64,000 bases of DNA from Paucisalibacillus globulus DSM 18846 (GCF_000482485.1 NZ_KI519436.1:106986-170985); one strand, 5' to 3'; shown: positions 41,107 through 50,096, numbered from the stretch's first letter. A program made the numbers and translations. The notes: generated by a model not told the origin, from the letters alone.

Positions 41107-41316
41107 GGTCGCATGCTTTGGTTGAACGGGTACAAGGTCCGAGAGTTTGGTCGCATGCTCTGTGTGGACGGTCACAAGGTCCGAGTGATTGGGCATATGC
41201 TCTATGTGGACGGGCACATGGTCTGAGGAATTGATCGCATGATTTAGTTGAATGGTCACAAGGTCCAAAGAATCGGTCACATCCTTAGGTTGAACGGACA
41301 AATACGCCAAGTTATC
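41107..41316. repeat. 42-bp minisatellite, five units
   Basis: Five consecutive diverged units of exactly 42 bp (41107, 41149, 41191, 41233, 41275), consensus GGTCGCATGCTCTGTGTGGA then CGGTCACAAGGTCCGAGTGATT, plus a partial sixth. The period is divisible by three, and the minus strand stays open over 41104-41340, giving a 14-residue repeat like SDLVPVHTEHATKL. I see no ribosome site at its ATG, so coding is unproven. Confidence 0.85.
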
Positions 41317-41520
41317 TAGTACATGCTCACAAACCCGCAATTCCTATAATTAATCTAATTCCTCAAAGTGTGAATTTCCAATGTATTTAGCCCAAAAACT
41401 TTTCAAAATCATGAATTATGGCTAGAATAGATATGCATGAAAAAATATCCAACTAATTAATAGAGATACTAATATAAACGTATTTGAGTATAAAGTAGCA
41501 TTGGAGAGGGGATATGTTAG

Positions 41521-42435
41521 ATGAAAAGGGCCCGTATTATATATAACCCAACTTCTGGTCGAGAGGCATTCAAGAAGGAATTACCTGCAGTACTAGAAAA
41601 ACTAGAAAAAGCGGGATATGAAGTATCAGCACATGCCACAACTGGTGAAGGTGACGCAATAAAAGCAGCGCGAATTGCCGTTGAAAGAAAATATGATATT
41701 GTAATAGCTGCTGGCGGTGACGGTACCATCAATGAAGTAGTAAATGGTCTGGCAGAACAGGAATATCGCCCAAGACTAGGGGTTATTCCAGTAGGGACAA
41801 CGAATGACTTTGCTAGAGCTTTAACTATTCCTAGGGATAGTATTCAAAAAGCTGTAGATGTCATAATTGAGAACCAATCAATGCTTTTAGATATTGGTAA
41901 AGTAAATGACCAATATTTTATAAATATAGCAGGTGGCGGGAAGCTTACGGAATTAACTTATGAAGTACCGAGTAAACTGAAAACAATGCTTGGTCAGATG
42001 GCTTATTATTTCAAAGGCATTGAAATGTTGCCCTCTTTAAAACCAGCTGGTGTAAAAATAGAATATGATGGAAATGTTATAGAGGAAGATATCATGCTTT
42101 TCTTAATTTCAAATACGAATTCGGTTGGTGGATTTGAAAAGCTAGCTCCAGATGCTTGTCTTGATGATGGTTATTTTGATTTATTGATATTGCGAAAAAC
42201 TAATTTAGCAGAGTTCATTCGCATTGCTAGTTTGGCATTAAGGGGAGCACATTTAGAAGATAAACACGTCATCTATTCAAAAGCAAAACATATTAAGGTA
42301 ACACCAGTTGAAAAAATGCAATTAAATATTGATGGAGAATATGGCGGCCTCTTACCAGGGGAATTCCGTAATCTCAGGCAGCATATTGATATTTTTGTTC
42401 CAGAATCCTATCTAAATAGGGAGACTACTGACTAA
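41521..42435 (+). CDS. dgkB: diacylglycerol kinase
   Basis: A 304-residue soluble lipid kinase of the DagK/YegS family, phosphorylating diacylglycerol from lipoteichoic acid synthesis back into phosphatidic acid. Motifs are IIYNPTSGREAF at the N-terminus, the nucleotide-binding AAGGDGTINEVVNGLA near 65 and GVIPVGTTNDFARAL; the C-terminal domain includes INIAGGGKLTEL. B. subtilis DgkB (YerQ) lies in the same neighbourhood. ATG 41521 follows GGAGAGGGG. A terminator hairpin (42420-42447) overlaps the last codons. Confidence 0.93.
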   Translation: MKRARIIYNPTSGREAFKKELPAVLEKLEKAGYEVSAHATTGEGDAIKAARIAVERKYDIVIAAGGDGTINEVVNGLAEQEYRPRLGVIPVGTTNDFARALTIPRDSIQKAVDVIIENQSMLLDIGKVNDQYFINIAGGGKLTELTYEVPSKLKTMLGQMAYYFKGIEMLPSLKPAGVKIEYDGNVIEEDIMLFLISNTNSVGGFEKLAPDACLDDGYFDLLILRKTNLAEFIRIASLALRGAHLEDKHVIYSKAKHIKVTPVEKMQLNIDGEYGGLLPGEFRNLRQHIDIFVPESYLNRETTD

Positions 42436-42452
42436 TTGGTAGTCTCCTTTGT
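42420..42452 (+). terminator. terminator of dgkB
   Basis: GGAGACTAC (42420-42428) pairs with GTAGTCTCC (42439-42447), then TTTG. The 5' arm lies in the end of the dgkB coding sequence. Confidence 0.8.
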
Positions 42453-42502
42453 TTGTGATAAGATTATAAGCAGTAAATTAGATCATAAAGGAAGATACAT
42501 AT

Positions 42503-43888
42503 ATGGCAAAACAGTCTGCTCCAGTTAAAAAGAATGAAACAGTAACGCTTTCGTTTGAGGATCTAACCCATGAAGGAAACGGTGTTGGTAAAATAAATGG
42601 CTATCCACTATTTGTACCGTATGGATTGCCGGGTGAAGAAGCCACTGTAAAAGTGGTGAAGGTGAATAAAAACTTTGCATTTGGAAAACTTCTAGAAGTG
42701 AAAAACCCTAGCCCTGAACGTGTCGAACCACCATGTGATGTGTTTTACAAATGTGGTGGATGTCAAATTCAGCATATGAGTTATAATCTTCAGCTTTCAA
42801 TGAAGCAACAGCAAGTGAAAAATGTGATGCGAAAAGTTGCTCATTTGGATCATGTCCCTGTTCATCCGACGATTGGAATGGAGGACCCTTGGAGATATCG
42901 TAATAAGGTAGCTATTCCGGTTGGTGAAAAGGATGGGGAACTGATTACAGGCTTTTATCAAATGCGTAGCCACAATATTATTGAGGATATGGATACTTGT
43001 GTTGTGCAAGAGGATTTGAATGACCGGATGGTGGAAGCGGTTCGTCGAATAGCTAGCAAGCTAGGAATTGAAGCCTATGATGAGAAAAGTCATTCTGGTG
43101 TTCTACGCCATGTTATGGTCCGAACCGGTCGTGAAACAAAGGAAACGATGATCGTATTAATAACAAGGACGAAGGAATTACCTTATGCGAAAGAATTCAT
43201 TCGTGAGTTAACCGAGGCATACCCAAGTGTGAAGTCTATTATTCATAATATAAATCCAGCTAAGACGAATGTCATTCTTGGAGATAAGACCAAGGTACTT
43301 TGGGGGCAGGAATATATTTATGATTCCATCGGTTCTATTCGGTTTGCAATCTCAGCGAAGTCATTTTATCAAGTGAATCCTACTCAGACAAAGCGGTTAT
43401 ATGATAAGGCTTTGGAATATGCGGCTATTAATGAAAATGATACTGTAATTGATGCGTACTGCGGTATTGGGACGATTTCACTTTTCTTAGCGCAAAAAGC
43501 CAAAAAGGTCTATGGTGTTGAGGTAGTACCAGAGGCAATTGAAGATGCCCGTGTTAATGCAAAATTGAATGGAATCACTAATGTGGAATTTGAAGTGGGT
43601 ACTGCTGAAGAGGTTATGCCGAAATGGAAGGAAAACGGGTTGAAACCAGATGTGATTGTTGTAGATCCACCGCGTAAAGGCTGTGATGAAGGGCTACTAA
43701 ACGCGATGATTGAAATGGGACCCAATCGGATTGTATATGTTTCTTGTAACCCATCAACATTAGCACGAGATCTACGAATTTTAGAAGATGGTGGGTTTGG
43801 GACAAAGGAAGTACAGCCTGTTGATATGTTTCCTCAGAGTATGCATATTGAGAGTGTGGCTTGGTTGGAGAAGCGGGTGTGTAACTAA
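42503..43888 (+). CDS. rlmD: 23S rRNA (uracil-5-)-methyltransferase, RlmCD/RumA family
   Basis: A 461-residue SAM-dependent m5U methyltransferase. A TRAM domain (about 10-67) is followed by four-cysteine iron-sulfur ligands Cys78, Cys84, Cys87 and Cys166 ([14 protein letters not shown]...DTC), and a Rossmann domain with [15 protein letters not shown]. The catalytic cysteine is Cys415 in [13 protein letters not shown]. It matches B. subtilis YefA (RlmCD), which modifies both U747 and U1939. ATG 42503 follows AAAGGAAG. The symbol is the generic family name. Confidence 0.9.
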   Translation: MAKQSAPVKKNETVTLSFEDLTHEGNGVGKINGYPLFVPYGLPGEEATVKVVKVNKNFAFGKLLEVKNPSPERVEPPCDVFYKCGGCQIQHMSYNLQLSMKQQQVKNVMRKVAHLDHVPVHPTIGMEDPWRYRNKVAIPVGEKDGELITGFYQMRSHNIIEDMDTCVVQEDLNDRMVEAVRRIASKLGIEAYDEKSHSGVLRHVMVRTGRETKETMIVLITRTKELPYAKEFIRELTEAYPSVKSIIHNINPAKTNVILGDKTKVLWGQEYIYDSIGSIRFAISAKSFYQVNPTQTKRLYDKALEYAAINENDTVIDAYCGIGTISLFLAQKAKKVYGVEVVPEAIEDARVNAKLNGITNVEFEVGTAEEVMPKWKENGLKPDVIVVDPPRKGCDEGLLNAMIEMGPNRIVYVSCNPSTLARDLRILEDGGFGTKEVQPVDMFPQSMHIESVAWLEKRVCN

Positions 43889-43892
43889 AAAA

Positions 43893-44282
43893 TACATTTG
43901 CTCGTTAAAATAAACATTTGCTAATCCAATCCCAATTTCGTTAAAATAATCTTTTGCTTTTTCAATATCAATTCCAATAATTTCTCGGGTTTTTTCCAAT
44001 AAGAACCCGGGATTTTTTGTGTCTTTTTCAATGCAAATCAATATCTTTTCAATAGTCTTTTTATAAATTAATTATCTTCCTAACCCTTGTCATGACTGGA
44101 CTTGTCCAATATCTCACTCTATATTCAATTCAATACAAAATCCAATACTCATTCAATATGGCCTATCTCTCTTGGTTCTTCAATCTCCCGTTATTTATTC
44201 ATTATTTTTTTAGCTAAACTTTTTTTAAAAGGAAACAGTGGAATGCGGGTTGGAGGTGGGAGAATTAGCAGGAGTTTATTAT
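43893..44282 (+). repeat. terminator-bearing AT-rich repeat, copy 1
   Basis: Layout shared with the copies starting at 47245, 47738, 49577 and 50097: a head of AAATAAACATTTGCT motifs, a hairpin CTCGGGTT...AACCCGGG with a T run (about 43983-44020), a CAATA-rich middle, and a tail GTGGAATGCGGGTTGGAGG with TTAGCAGGAGTTTATT. Same strand as the other copies. No gene found in it. Confidence 0.85.
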
Positions 44283-44403
44283 AACATTACAAAAATTGTA
44301 GAGACTGTTTGTTCCTAAAAATATATTGTCTTCAACCAACTTGGCAGAAGAGATTAATAAGCCTCAAGACTTAACATGAAATACTTCCCAGGCTCCTTAC
44401 TAG

Positions 44404-44547
44404 GAGGACTTTGCAGAAAAGTGTAAATTTATTGACTGTACGCATACGAATGAGCCAAAATGTGCTGTACAAAAGGCAATTCAGGCTGGGACCTTGTCAA
44501 TTGAAAGGTTAGAAAGCTATCGAAGACTAGAAAAAGAAACAAAGTAA
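44404..44547 (+). pseudogene. C-terminal remnant of an RsgA (YjeQ)-type GTPase
   Basis: A 47-codon open stretch with no start, reading EDFAEKCKFIDCTHTNEP then KCAVQKAIQAGTLSIERLESYRRLEKETK and a stop. The Cys-X4-Cys-His...Cys spacing matches the zinc-binding tail of the circularly permuted GTPase RsgA, which matures 30S ribosomes. The GTPase and OB domains are missing; an in-frame TAG precedes it at 44401-44403. It is the scar of a deleted paralogue beside repeat copy 1. Confidence 0.8.
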
Positions 44548-44667
44548 GGCTTAAATTCTAAAATGCTAGAAAAGAAAAGCTAAATAATGTGTTTAGTGGA
44601 TGGGCGGCATGAAGAATGCCAGGAAATTTTTAAATGAACAAAAGAGAAAAAAAATAGATAAAATGAG

Positions 44668-44702
44668 AGGTTGAATCTAAAACTAGATTCAATCCTTTTT
44701 TG
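44668..44702 (+). terminator. rho-independent terminator
   Basis: TTGAATCTA (44671-44679) pairs perfectly with TAGATTCAA (44684-44692), then TCC and six T. It has no intact gene upstream and may belong to the lost rsgA-like gene. Confidence 0.85.
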
Positions 44703-44918
44703 TTATTTTACATCTAACACTATGTAGAAAATATTGTGGAATTATAGAGATAATGTAAAAGAATTATTAAATACCAAATTTGATAGCTAATTTGAAGTAG
44801 ATTATAGATGAAAGAGAGGAAATGATCGAGCTTGATTTATTCCCTTTCATATAATAATTCTTAAACTTGCTGGGTTATCCAATGGTCCACTCAACATAAA
44901 AAATCAAAATTCTTTAAT

Positions 44919-44986
44919 TTTGTAAACACAATGCATCACCTTTGTGAATACAATGTATTGACTGTGTAAACACGTTTGGTTATAAT
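44919..44986 (+). promoter_or_regulatory. promoter with three 22-bp-spaced repeats
   Basis: TTTGTAAACACAATG (44919), TTTGTGAATACAATG (44941) and TGTGTAAACACGTTT (44963) start exactly 22 bp apart, each with a TTGT/ACAA-like dyad. A sigma-A promoter, TTGACT (44959-44964), 16 bp, TATAAT (44981-44986), encloses the third copy. This looks like a cooperative operator, probably autoregulatory for the ribbon-helix-helix gene. Confidence 0.75.
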
Positions 44987-45020
44987 TAACTTATTCTATG
45001 AAGGAGGCATTATCTTAAAA

Positions 45021-45422
45021 ATGGATACGAATTTGAATTTACGTATATCGAAGGAACTAAAAGAGAGTTTCCAACAGATCGCAAAGGAAAATAATAAAGA
45101 TGCTTCTTCGTTAGTGCGGGATTGGATTTCTAACTATGTAGCTGAACACCAGAAATCAGATGAAGATCTTGCTACTGAATTGTATAGGGCAGGCTATCAG
45201 TTGCAACAAGCACTTGGTGGAAGGGAAAAAGTTAGTAAACAGTTAGTAAAAGAATTGCAGGAAAGTGCTTTAACGAATCAGAAAGAGTTTACACAGCAAA
45301 TTTTAAACACCTACTTGGATTATGGTTTGACAATTCCATCAGTTGTTTCAAAAATTTACAATAAGTATGCTTTCTCTCAAATGTTTTTGTTTGGCTTAAT
45401 TGGAGATAAGCCCAAGGAGTAA
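45021..45422 (+). CDS. ribbon-helix-helix DNA-binding protein
   Basis: A 133-residue protein whose first 40 residues (NLNLRISKELKESFQQIAKE, then KDASSLVRDWI) fit the CopG/Arc ribbon-helix-helix fold: a polar/hydrophobic alternating strand followed by two helices. The remaining 90 residues are helical and not recognised. I choose ATG 45021, 13 nt past AAGGAGG (45001-45007); a TTG at 44976 lies inside the promoter. The upstream 22-bp repeats suggest self-repression. No toxin partner is visible next door, so an antitoxin role is unsupported. Confidence 0.65.
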   Translation: MDTNLNLRISKELKESFQQIAKENNKDASSLVRDWISNYVAEHQKSDEDLATELYRAGYQLQQALGGREKVSKQLVKELQESALTNQKEFTQQILNTYLDYGLTIPSVVSKIYNKYAFSQMFLFGLIGDKPKE

Positions 45423-45558
45423 TCCGAAAATAAACAAGTTTTCTATGGTAAGTGTAATTATATAAAAAGAATGAGAAAAATAGGGCTACATCATGAACTT
45501 TTTCGAGAAGAGCTGCATGGATAAGTAAGATTTGTATTGGAACAGGAGCTATAAAGAA

Positions 45559-46095
45559 ATGAATATAATAATTAAACAAGAACAGGAAGAGGACTATAAA
45601 ATTACTGAAAAAGTAGTAAAATGTGCATTTGCTAATGCAGAACACAGTGATGAAAATGAGCATAATCTGGTGTGTCGACTTAGAAACTCAAATGTATTTA
45701 TACCGGAATTTTCTTTAGTGGCAATGGATAATGATGATAATCGAATAGTTGGCCATATTCTATTAACCAAGATAAAAATCAATAATGAAGATCAAGTTGT
45801 AGAGTCACTCGCTCTTGCACCTGTATCTGTATTACCGGAATATCAAAACCAAGGCGTAGGTAAGTTATTAATTACTAAAGCATTGAAAAAAGCAAAAGAA
45901 CTTAAATTTAATTCAATTGTTGTCTTGGGGCATCCTGAATATTATCCGAAGTTCGGGTTCAAAAAAGCATCCATTTGGGGAATAAAAGCACCTTTTGAAG
46001 TATCAGACGAGGCATTTATGGCAATGGAATTAGGTGAAAATACCCTTGATAAAGTTTCAGGATTTGTTGAATATCCTAGTGTGTTTTTTGAATAA
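45559..46095 (+). CDS. GNAT N-acetyltransferase, YhbS-like
   Basis: A 178-residue GNAT-fold acetyltransferase. It begins NIIIKQEQEEDYKITEKVV with an HNLVCRLR segment typical of the YhbS group. The acetyl-CoA site is SVLPEYQNQGVGKLLI (about 95-110), followed by VVLGHPEYYPKFGF. ATG 45559 is 10 nt after AGGAG. It may be co-transcribed with the preceding gene, 136 nt away. The acceptor substrate cannot be read from sequence. Confidence 0.82.
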   Translation: MNIIIKQEQEEDYKITEKVVKCAFANAEHSDENEHNLVCRLRNSNVFIPEFSLVAMDNDDNRIVGHILLTKIKINNEDQVVESLALAPVSVLPEYQNQGVGKLLITKALKKAKELKFNSIVVLGHPEYYPKFGFKKASIWGIKAPFEVSDEAFMAMELGENTLDKVSGFVEYPSVFFE

Positions 46096-46172
46096 ATGTA
46101 AGTTAAAATCAAGAATATGACCATAAATGAATTCTCTTTCAACTGGTGTTTAAGTATGATTTTTTCTGAATA

Positions 46173-46216
46173 AGTTCTAGAATTGGAACTGATGCAGTTG
46201 TTCCGATTTTAGAACT
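46173..46216. other. 17-bp hairpin without T run
   Basis: AGTTCTAGAATTGGAAC (46173-46189) pairs with GTTCCGATTTTAGAACT (46200-46216), all 17 positions pairing with two G-U. It lies in the 330-bp gap between the GNAT and Vat genes, where I see no other feature. The role is unknown. Confidence 0.6.
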
Positions 46217-46424
46217 ATTAATAGTATATCTTGCGTGGTAGCTGGATCATATATCTTAATTGATTCATACTTCTAGTAACATTATAAAGCATTTTTTGAC
46301 AATAAAGAAATAGCCAGTTAGTAGGAAATGGAAAGTACACGCCGCTGCCTCGGTCCGTGTCAAATAATATATTGTGATTAAAACAGTAAGTCATCTTTAA
46401 ACAATGATATAAAGGAGTGAGTTT

Positions 46425-47066
46425 ATGTCTGCTAAAAATTCTCCTGGACCTAATCCACAAACTCCATTTCCATTAGAAGGAAATAAAAATGTTCAATTTA
46501 TCAAGCCAACTATAACAAGAAAAAATGTTTCTGTTGGGGATTATTCGTACTACGATAGTAAACATGGAGAGTCATTTGAAGAACAAGTTCTATATCACTA
46601 TGAAGTAATAGGTGATGAACTGATTATAGGAAAGTTTTGTTCGATAGGTCCAGGAACAACCTTTATTATGAATGGAGCGAACCATCAAATGGATGGCTCT
46701 ACTTATCCATTCCATTTGTTTGGCAGTGGGTGGGATATGTATGTACCTACCTTAGACGACCTGCTGATTAAAGGAGATACTGAAGTCGGAAATGATGTAT
46801 GGATAGGAAGAGATGTAACAATTATGCCTGGAGTCAAAATTGGAGATGGAGCAATTATTGCTGCACAATCAGTTGTTACAAAAAATGTAGCCCCCTATAC
46901 AGTTGTTGGAGGAAATCCTGCGATAGTTATAAAAAAACGTTATTCAGATAAAGTAATAGAGGATTGGCTAACAATAAAGTGGTGGGATTGGGATTCTAAG
47001 AAAATTAGTGATAATCTCGAGTTCATAATAGGTGGACATATAGATAAATTGAAAAAGAACAATTAA
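46425..47066 (+). CDS. Vat/CatB-type O-acetyltransferase
   Basis: A 213-residue left-handed beta-helix (hexapeptide repeat) acetyltransferase of the xenobiotic/streptogramin A group. It shows the family loop [16 protein letters not shown] with probable catalytic His87, then [19 protein letters not shown] and [17 protein letters not shown], and the ending [13 protein letters not shown]. In this family acetyl-CoA is used on virginiamycin M-like or chloramphenicol-like drugs, but many members have other substrates. ATG 46425 is 9 nt after AAAGGAG. It stands between repeat copies 1 and 2, consistent with acquisition. Confidence 0.85.
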   Translation: MSAKNSPGPNPQTPFPLEGNKNVQFIKPTITRKNVSVGDYSYYDSKHGESFEEQVLYHYEVIGDELIIGKFCSIGPGTTFIMNGANHQMDGSTYPFHLFGSGWDMYVPTLDDLLIKGDTEVGNDVWIGRDVTIMPGVKIGDGAIIAAQSVVTKNVAPYTVVGGNPAIVIKKRYSDKVIEDWLTIKWWDWDSKKISDNLEFIIGGHIDKLKKNN

Positions 47067-47069
47067 ATT

Positions 47070-47110
47070 AAGATCGGACTGGATGCTTAATAGGTTCTTC
47101 TGATCTTTAT
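47070..47110 (+). terminator. weak terminator after the Vat-type gene
   Basis: TAAGATC near 47070 pairs with GATCTTTA near 47103; the loop is long and the T run poor. Confidence 0.35.
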
Positions 47111-47244
47111 TCTAAAATACTTCACTCTCGAAAAGTAGTGTGGATGATGACTTACTTGGTGGGTTTTGTACCAAAAGGTTAAGAAAGTAATTTAAGTAGA
47201 AAATCTATTTTCTTATATCTGAAACTCTTTTTCTACTATGTAGA

Positions 47245-47724
47245 TCAATAATAAACACCTGACTGTCAAAATAAACATCTGCTACTCCCACCACCGATTT
47301 CGTAATAATAAACATTTGCTTTTTCAATATAGATCCAATAATTTCTCGGGTTTTCCTCATCAGGAGCCCGAGTTTTTTCATGTCTTTTCCAATATCATTT
47401 CAATGCAGTTATGTTCCTAAATCCTTGTCATTACTGGGTTTATCCAATATCCAATTCAATAATAAATCAATACTCATTCAATATTTTCTCTTTATTTTAT
47501 CCCTCTTTTCTCCACTATCTTTTCTAGAATTTTTCCTTATTCCATTCCCAAAACTTTATTCCAACTCCGAAAAAAAGGTGAAAAAACAACCGAAAAAAGC
47601 TCGAAAAACGGTCATTTTTGAACCAAAAAAGTGTGAAAATAGGGGTTCCGTAGCAAAATTTTATTTTAACGGCAACGGTGGAATGCGGGTTGGAGGGAGA
47701 GGATTTAGCAGGAGTTTATTTTGG
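47245..47724 (+). repeat. terminator-bearing AT-rich repeat, copy 2
   Basis: Full-length copy: head with AATAAACACCTG/AAATAAACATCTGCT/AATAAACATTTGCT, hairpin CTCGGG...CCCGAG plus TTTTTT (about 47345-47380), CAATA-rich middle, CCGAAAAAAGCTCGAAAAAC stretch, then a tail of GGGGTTCCGTAGCAAAA, TTTTAACGGCAACGGTGG and AATGCGGGTTGGAGG. The interval 47067-48009 contains only this copy and copy 3, no gene. Confidence 0.88.
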
Positions 47725-47737
47725 TTGTACAAGAAAT

Positions 47738-47905
47738 TGTCTAGTTAAAATAAACAATTGCTAATGAAAATAAACATTTGCTAATCCAATGCCAATTCCG
47801 TAATAATAAACATTTGCTTTTTCCAATACAGATCCAATAAATTCTCGGGTTTTCTTCAATAGAATCCCGAGTTTTTCATGCCTTTTTCAATACAAATCAA
47901 TATCT
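47738..47905 (+). repeat. terminator-bearing AT-rich repeat, copy 3 (head only)
   Basis: Head and hairpin only. Bases 47738-47862 are identical over 125 nt to 49577-49701. It begins 14 nt after the tail of copy 2, and its own tail is missing. The hairpin CTCGGG...CCCGAG is followed by TTTTT. Confidence 0.9.
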
Positions 47906-48009
47906 TTTCTGGTAGTGTTTTTTATAGTTCAAACCATTGTCATTAATGGTTTGAACTTGATATTAGCTTCAATAGGAAATCAATATTCATCTATTCCACC
48001 CTACTTAAT

Positions 48010-48058
48010 TTGACAATAATTGAGAAAGTAATATAATAAAATTAATTGTACATACAAT
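48010..48058 (+). promoter_or_regulatory. promoter and operator of tetR-yqeB
   Basis: TTGACA (48010-48015), 16 bp, TATAAT (48032-48037). Just downstream, ATTGTA-CA-TACAAT (48045-48058) is a perfect 6-bp inverted repeat, placed to block transcription; it is a likely site for the TetR protein. Confidence 0.75.
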
Positions 48059-48102
48059 CAAAAAAATGATTAATCAATTAAATTTATGAGGTGTGAATAT
48101 AA

Positions 48103-48705
48103 ATGGAAGATAAACAATCCTTTATAGCAGAAGCTAGGAGAGAACAAATAATAAAGGCTGCAGTTGAGGTTTTGAAAGAAATTGGGTATGTAAGTACAAG
48201 TCTGGCTAAAATAGCAAAAAAGGCAAAAATAAGTACAGGGCTTATTTCATATCATTTCTCTGGTAAAGAAGATTTGATGAACAATACATTAATGTATTTA
48301 GTTGAACAAGAGTGGGAGTTTATTAATGAGTGTGTGATACAAAAACAGACAGCCACAGAAAAGTTAAAAGCATTTATTGAAGCAAGTCTAGCTTATCAAA
48401 TAACAAATAAAACAAATAATATTGCTTTGATTGAAATAGTTTCTAATGCTCGTACACCTGATCACACACCCTATTATTTATTAGAGGAAGAAGAAGATTT
48501 AAAAACAAATTTATTAGAAAAAATACTTCGTCAGGGGCAAGAGTCAGAGGAATTTGGAGATTTTCCACTTCAAGTTATTTCAACGATAATCCAAGGGGCC
48601 ATTTCTGAATCTATGCTAACCTTTCAAAATAAATTAAGTGTAGAGGAATATAATGAAGAGTTGATAAAAAGTATATTAAAAATAATTAAGCGAGTAACTA
48701 TTTGA
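48103..48705 (+). CDS. TetR family transcriptional regulator
   Basis: A 200-residue TetR-type repressor. The N-terminal helix-turn-helix (about 12-58) reads REQIIKAAVEVLKEIGYVST, SLAKIAKKAKISTGLISYHF and SGKEDLM, and the C-terminal ligand/dimer domain is helical. ATG 48103 follows GAGGTG. The operator just upstream suggests autoregulation, and the gene is 20 nt before yqeB-like, so the two form an operon. The ligand is unknown. Confidence 0.88.
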   Translation: MEDKQSFIAEARREQIIKAAVEVLKEIGYVSTSLAKIAKKAKISTGLISYHFSGKEDLMNNTLMYLVEQEWEFINECVIQKQTATEKLKAFIEASLAYQITNKTNNIALIEIVSNARTPDHTPYYLLEEEEDLKTNLLEKILRQGQESEEFGDFPLQVISTIIQGAISESMLTFQNKLSVEEYNEELIKSILKIIKRVTI

Positions 48706-48725
48706 AATAGGGAAGGACGAGCTTT

Positions 48726-49412
48726 ATGAGAGAAACTGAGACAGTTCTAGGATTGAGTAAACCGGAAAAAACACTTATCATTTTAGTTCCTATGATATTA
48801 GGTGGTTTAATTGGTTGGTTTATACCTGTTATTGCAGATTGGCTTTTAAATCTTCCTGTAGTCCCTTGGGAAAAACTTATCGAATTCATAGCATCATTGA
48901 ATAGCCTATGGATCTCCATTGTAGCTTCCATTATTGGAATTATTGCGGGGATATTATTGACATTGATTATTTTTGAGGAGAGTCTTGAGGTTACAATAAC
49001 CTATGAAAATTTGCTTTTAAAATTAGGAGATAAGGTAGATACCCTAGATAAAAAAGATATTTCTACTATTTATATAGAAAATAAGCAGTTAATTATTCTT
49101 GGGAAAAATAGCAATGAATTATACAGAGAAGTTTTTGAAACGAAAATAGATACCGTTCGGGAAACATTTAGGAATTATCAATATCCCTGGAAAGAGAAAG
49201 ACCCATTTGAAAAAGAGTACCAACGATGGGTGTTAGGTCATCCAGACTTTCCAGAAAAGGTAAATGCCCTACTATATGCAAGGGAACACGCTTTAAAAGA
49301 AGATAAAAAGAAGGATGCTAAATATCTACGTGAGGATTTAGCAAAATTAGGAGTTGTCATTCGAGATGAAAGAAATAGTCAATATGTTAGGATAGTTAAA
49401 GATACCAATTAA
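48726..49412 (+). CDS. YqeB-like membrane protein
   Basis: A 228-residue protein with two long N-terminal membrane helices (about 16-40 and 58-82) and a cytoplasmic C-terminal part (about 90-228) rich in charged residues, including DPFEKEYQRWVLGHPDFPEK. The layout and the C-terminal motif resemble B. subtilis YqeB, whose function is unknown. ATG 48726 follows GGAAGGACGAG. It is probably controlled by the TetR protein encoded upstream. The unit is bracketed by repeat copies 3 and 4. Confidence 0.65.
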   Translation: MRETETVLGLSKPEKTLIILVPMILGGLIGWFIPVIADWLLNLPVVPWEKLIEFIASLNSLWISIVASIIGIIAGILLTLIIFEESLEVTITYENLLLKLGDKVDTLDKKDISTIYIENKQLIILGKNSNELYREVFETKIDTVRETFRNYQYPWKEKDPFEKEYQRWVLGHPDFPEKVNALLYAREHALKEDKKKDAKYLREDLAKLGVVIRDERNSQYVRIVKDTN

Positions 49413-49415
49413 AAA

Positions 49416-49450
49416 AGGAAATGCCTTTATCTAAGAGTCATTTCCTATTT
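49416..49450 (+). terminator. terminator of tetR-yqeB
   Basis: AGGAAATG (49416-49423) pairs with CATTTCCT (49439-49446), then ATTTG. It lies just past the stop codon. Confidence 0.7.
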
Positions 49451-49576
49451 GTTTAAGTAATTCTATAAATTAGTATAAGTAATGTGCCCCATGAAGGTGT
49501 TGCTCAATTTGATAGTCCATATATGCCAATGAATCCAATGTAATTTTTCTTATCTCTTAAACTCTTCTTTCTACTA

Positions 49577-50070
49577 TGTCTAGTTAAAATAAACAATTGC
49601 TAATGAAAATAAACATTTGCTAATCCAATGCCAATTCCGTAATAATAAACATTTGCTTTTTCCAATACAGATCCAATAAATTCTCGGGTTTTCTTCAATA
49701 GGAACCCGAGTTTTTTGCGTCTTTATCAATACAATACCACATCTTTTCAATAGTTTTTTCATTAATTAATTACTGCCCTAATCCTTGATATAACTGGTTT
49801 TGTTCAATAATCCATTCCGATTGTGGTACAATAAGAAAATCAATTGTTATTCAATATTTAATCGTCTTTTATTCAATAGTCTTTTCTCGTTTTTCTCTTC
49901 CTTCCACTATCAAAATTATTTTCCAACTCCGGAAAAAAGGTGAAAAAATGAGCGGAAAAACACCCGAAAAACGTCCATTTTTGATTCGAAAAACCTTCAA
50001 AATGGGGGTTCCGTAGCAAAAATTTATTTTAACGGCAACGGTGGAATGCGGGTTTGAGGGGCGGGATTTC
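49577..50070 (+). repeat. terminator-bearing AT-rich repeat, copy 4
   Basis: Full-length copy with the same head, hairpin (CTCGGG/CCCGAG with TTTTTT, about 49682-49716), CAATA-rich middle and tail (GGGGTTCCGTAGCAAAA from 50005, ending GGAATGCGGG). Its first 125 nt match copy 3 exactly, and its tail matches copy 2. Confidence 0.9.
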
Positions 50071-50096
50071 CTAAATGTTTAATTTTACGGTACAGC

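Noticed and set aside
45021-46095. Toxin-antitoxin pair (RHH plus GNAT, as in AtaRT/TacAT)
   Set aside because: The GNAT protein is 178 residues of YhbS type and starts 136 nt away with its own ribosome site; TacT/AtaT pairs overlap or adjoin and carry a DUF1778-type antitoxin. Not excluded, but the sequence does not support it.
47380-47748. 122-codon ORF inside repeat copy 2
   Set aside because: It is composed of repeat sequence rich in Phe/Leu/Ser from AT-rich DNA, lacks a ribosome site and is not open in the other copies.
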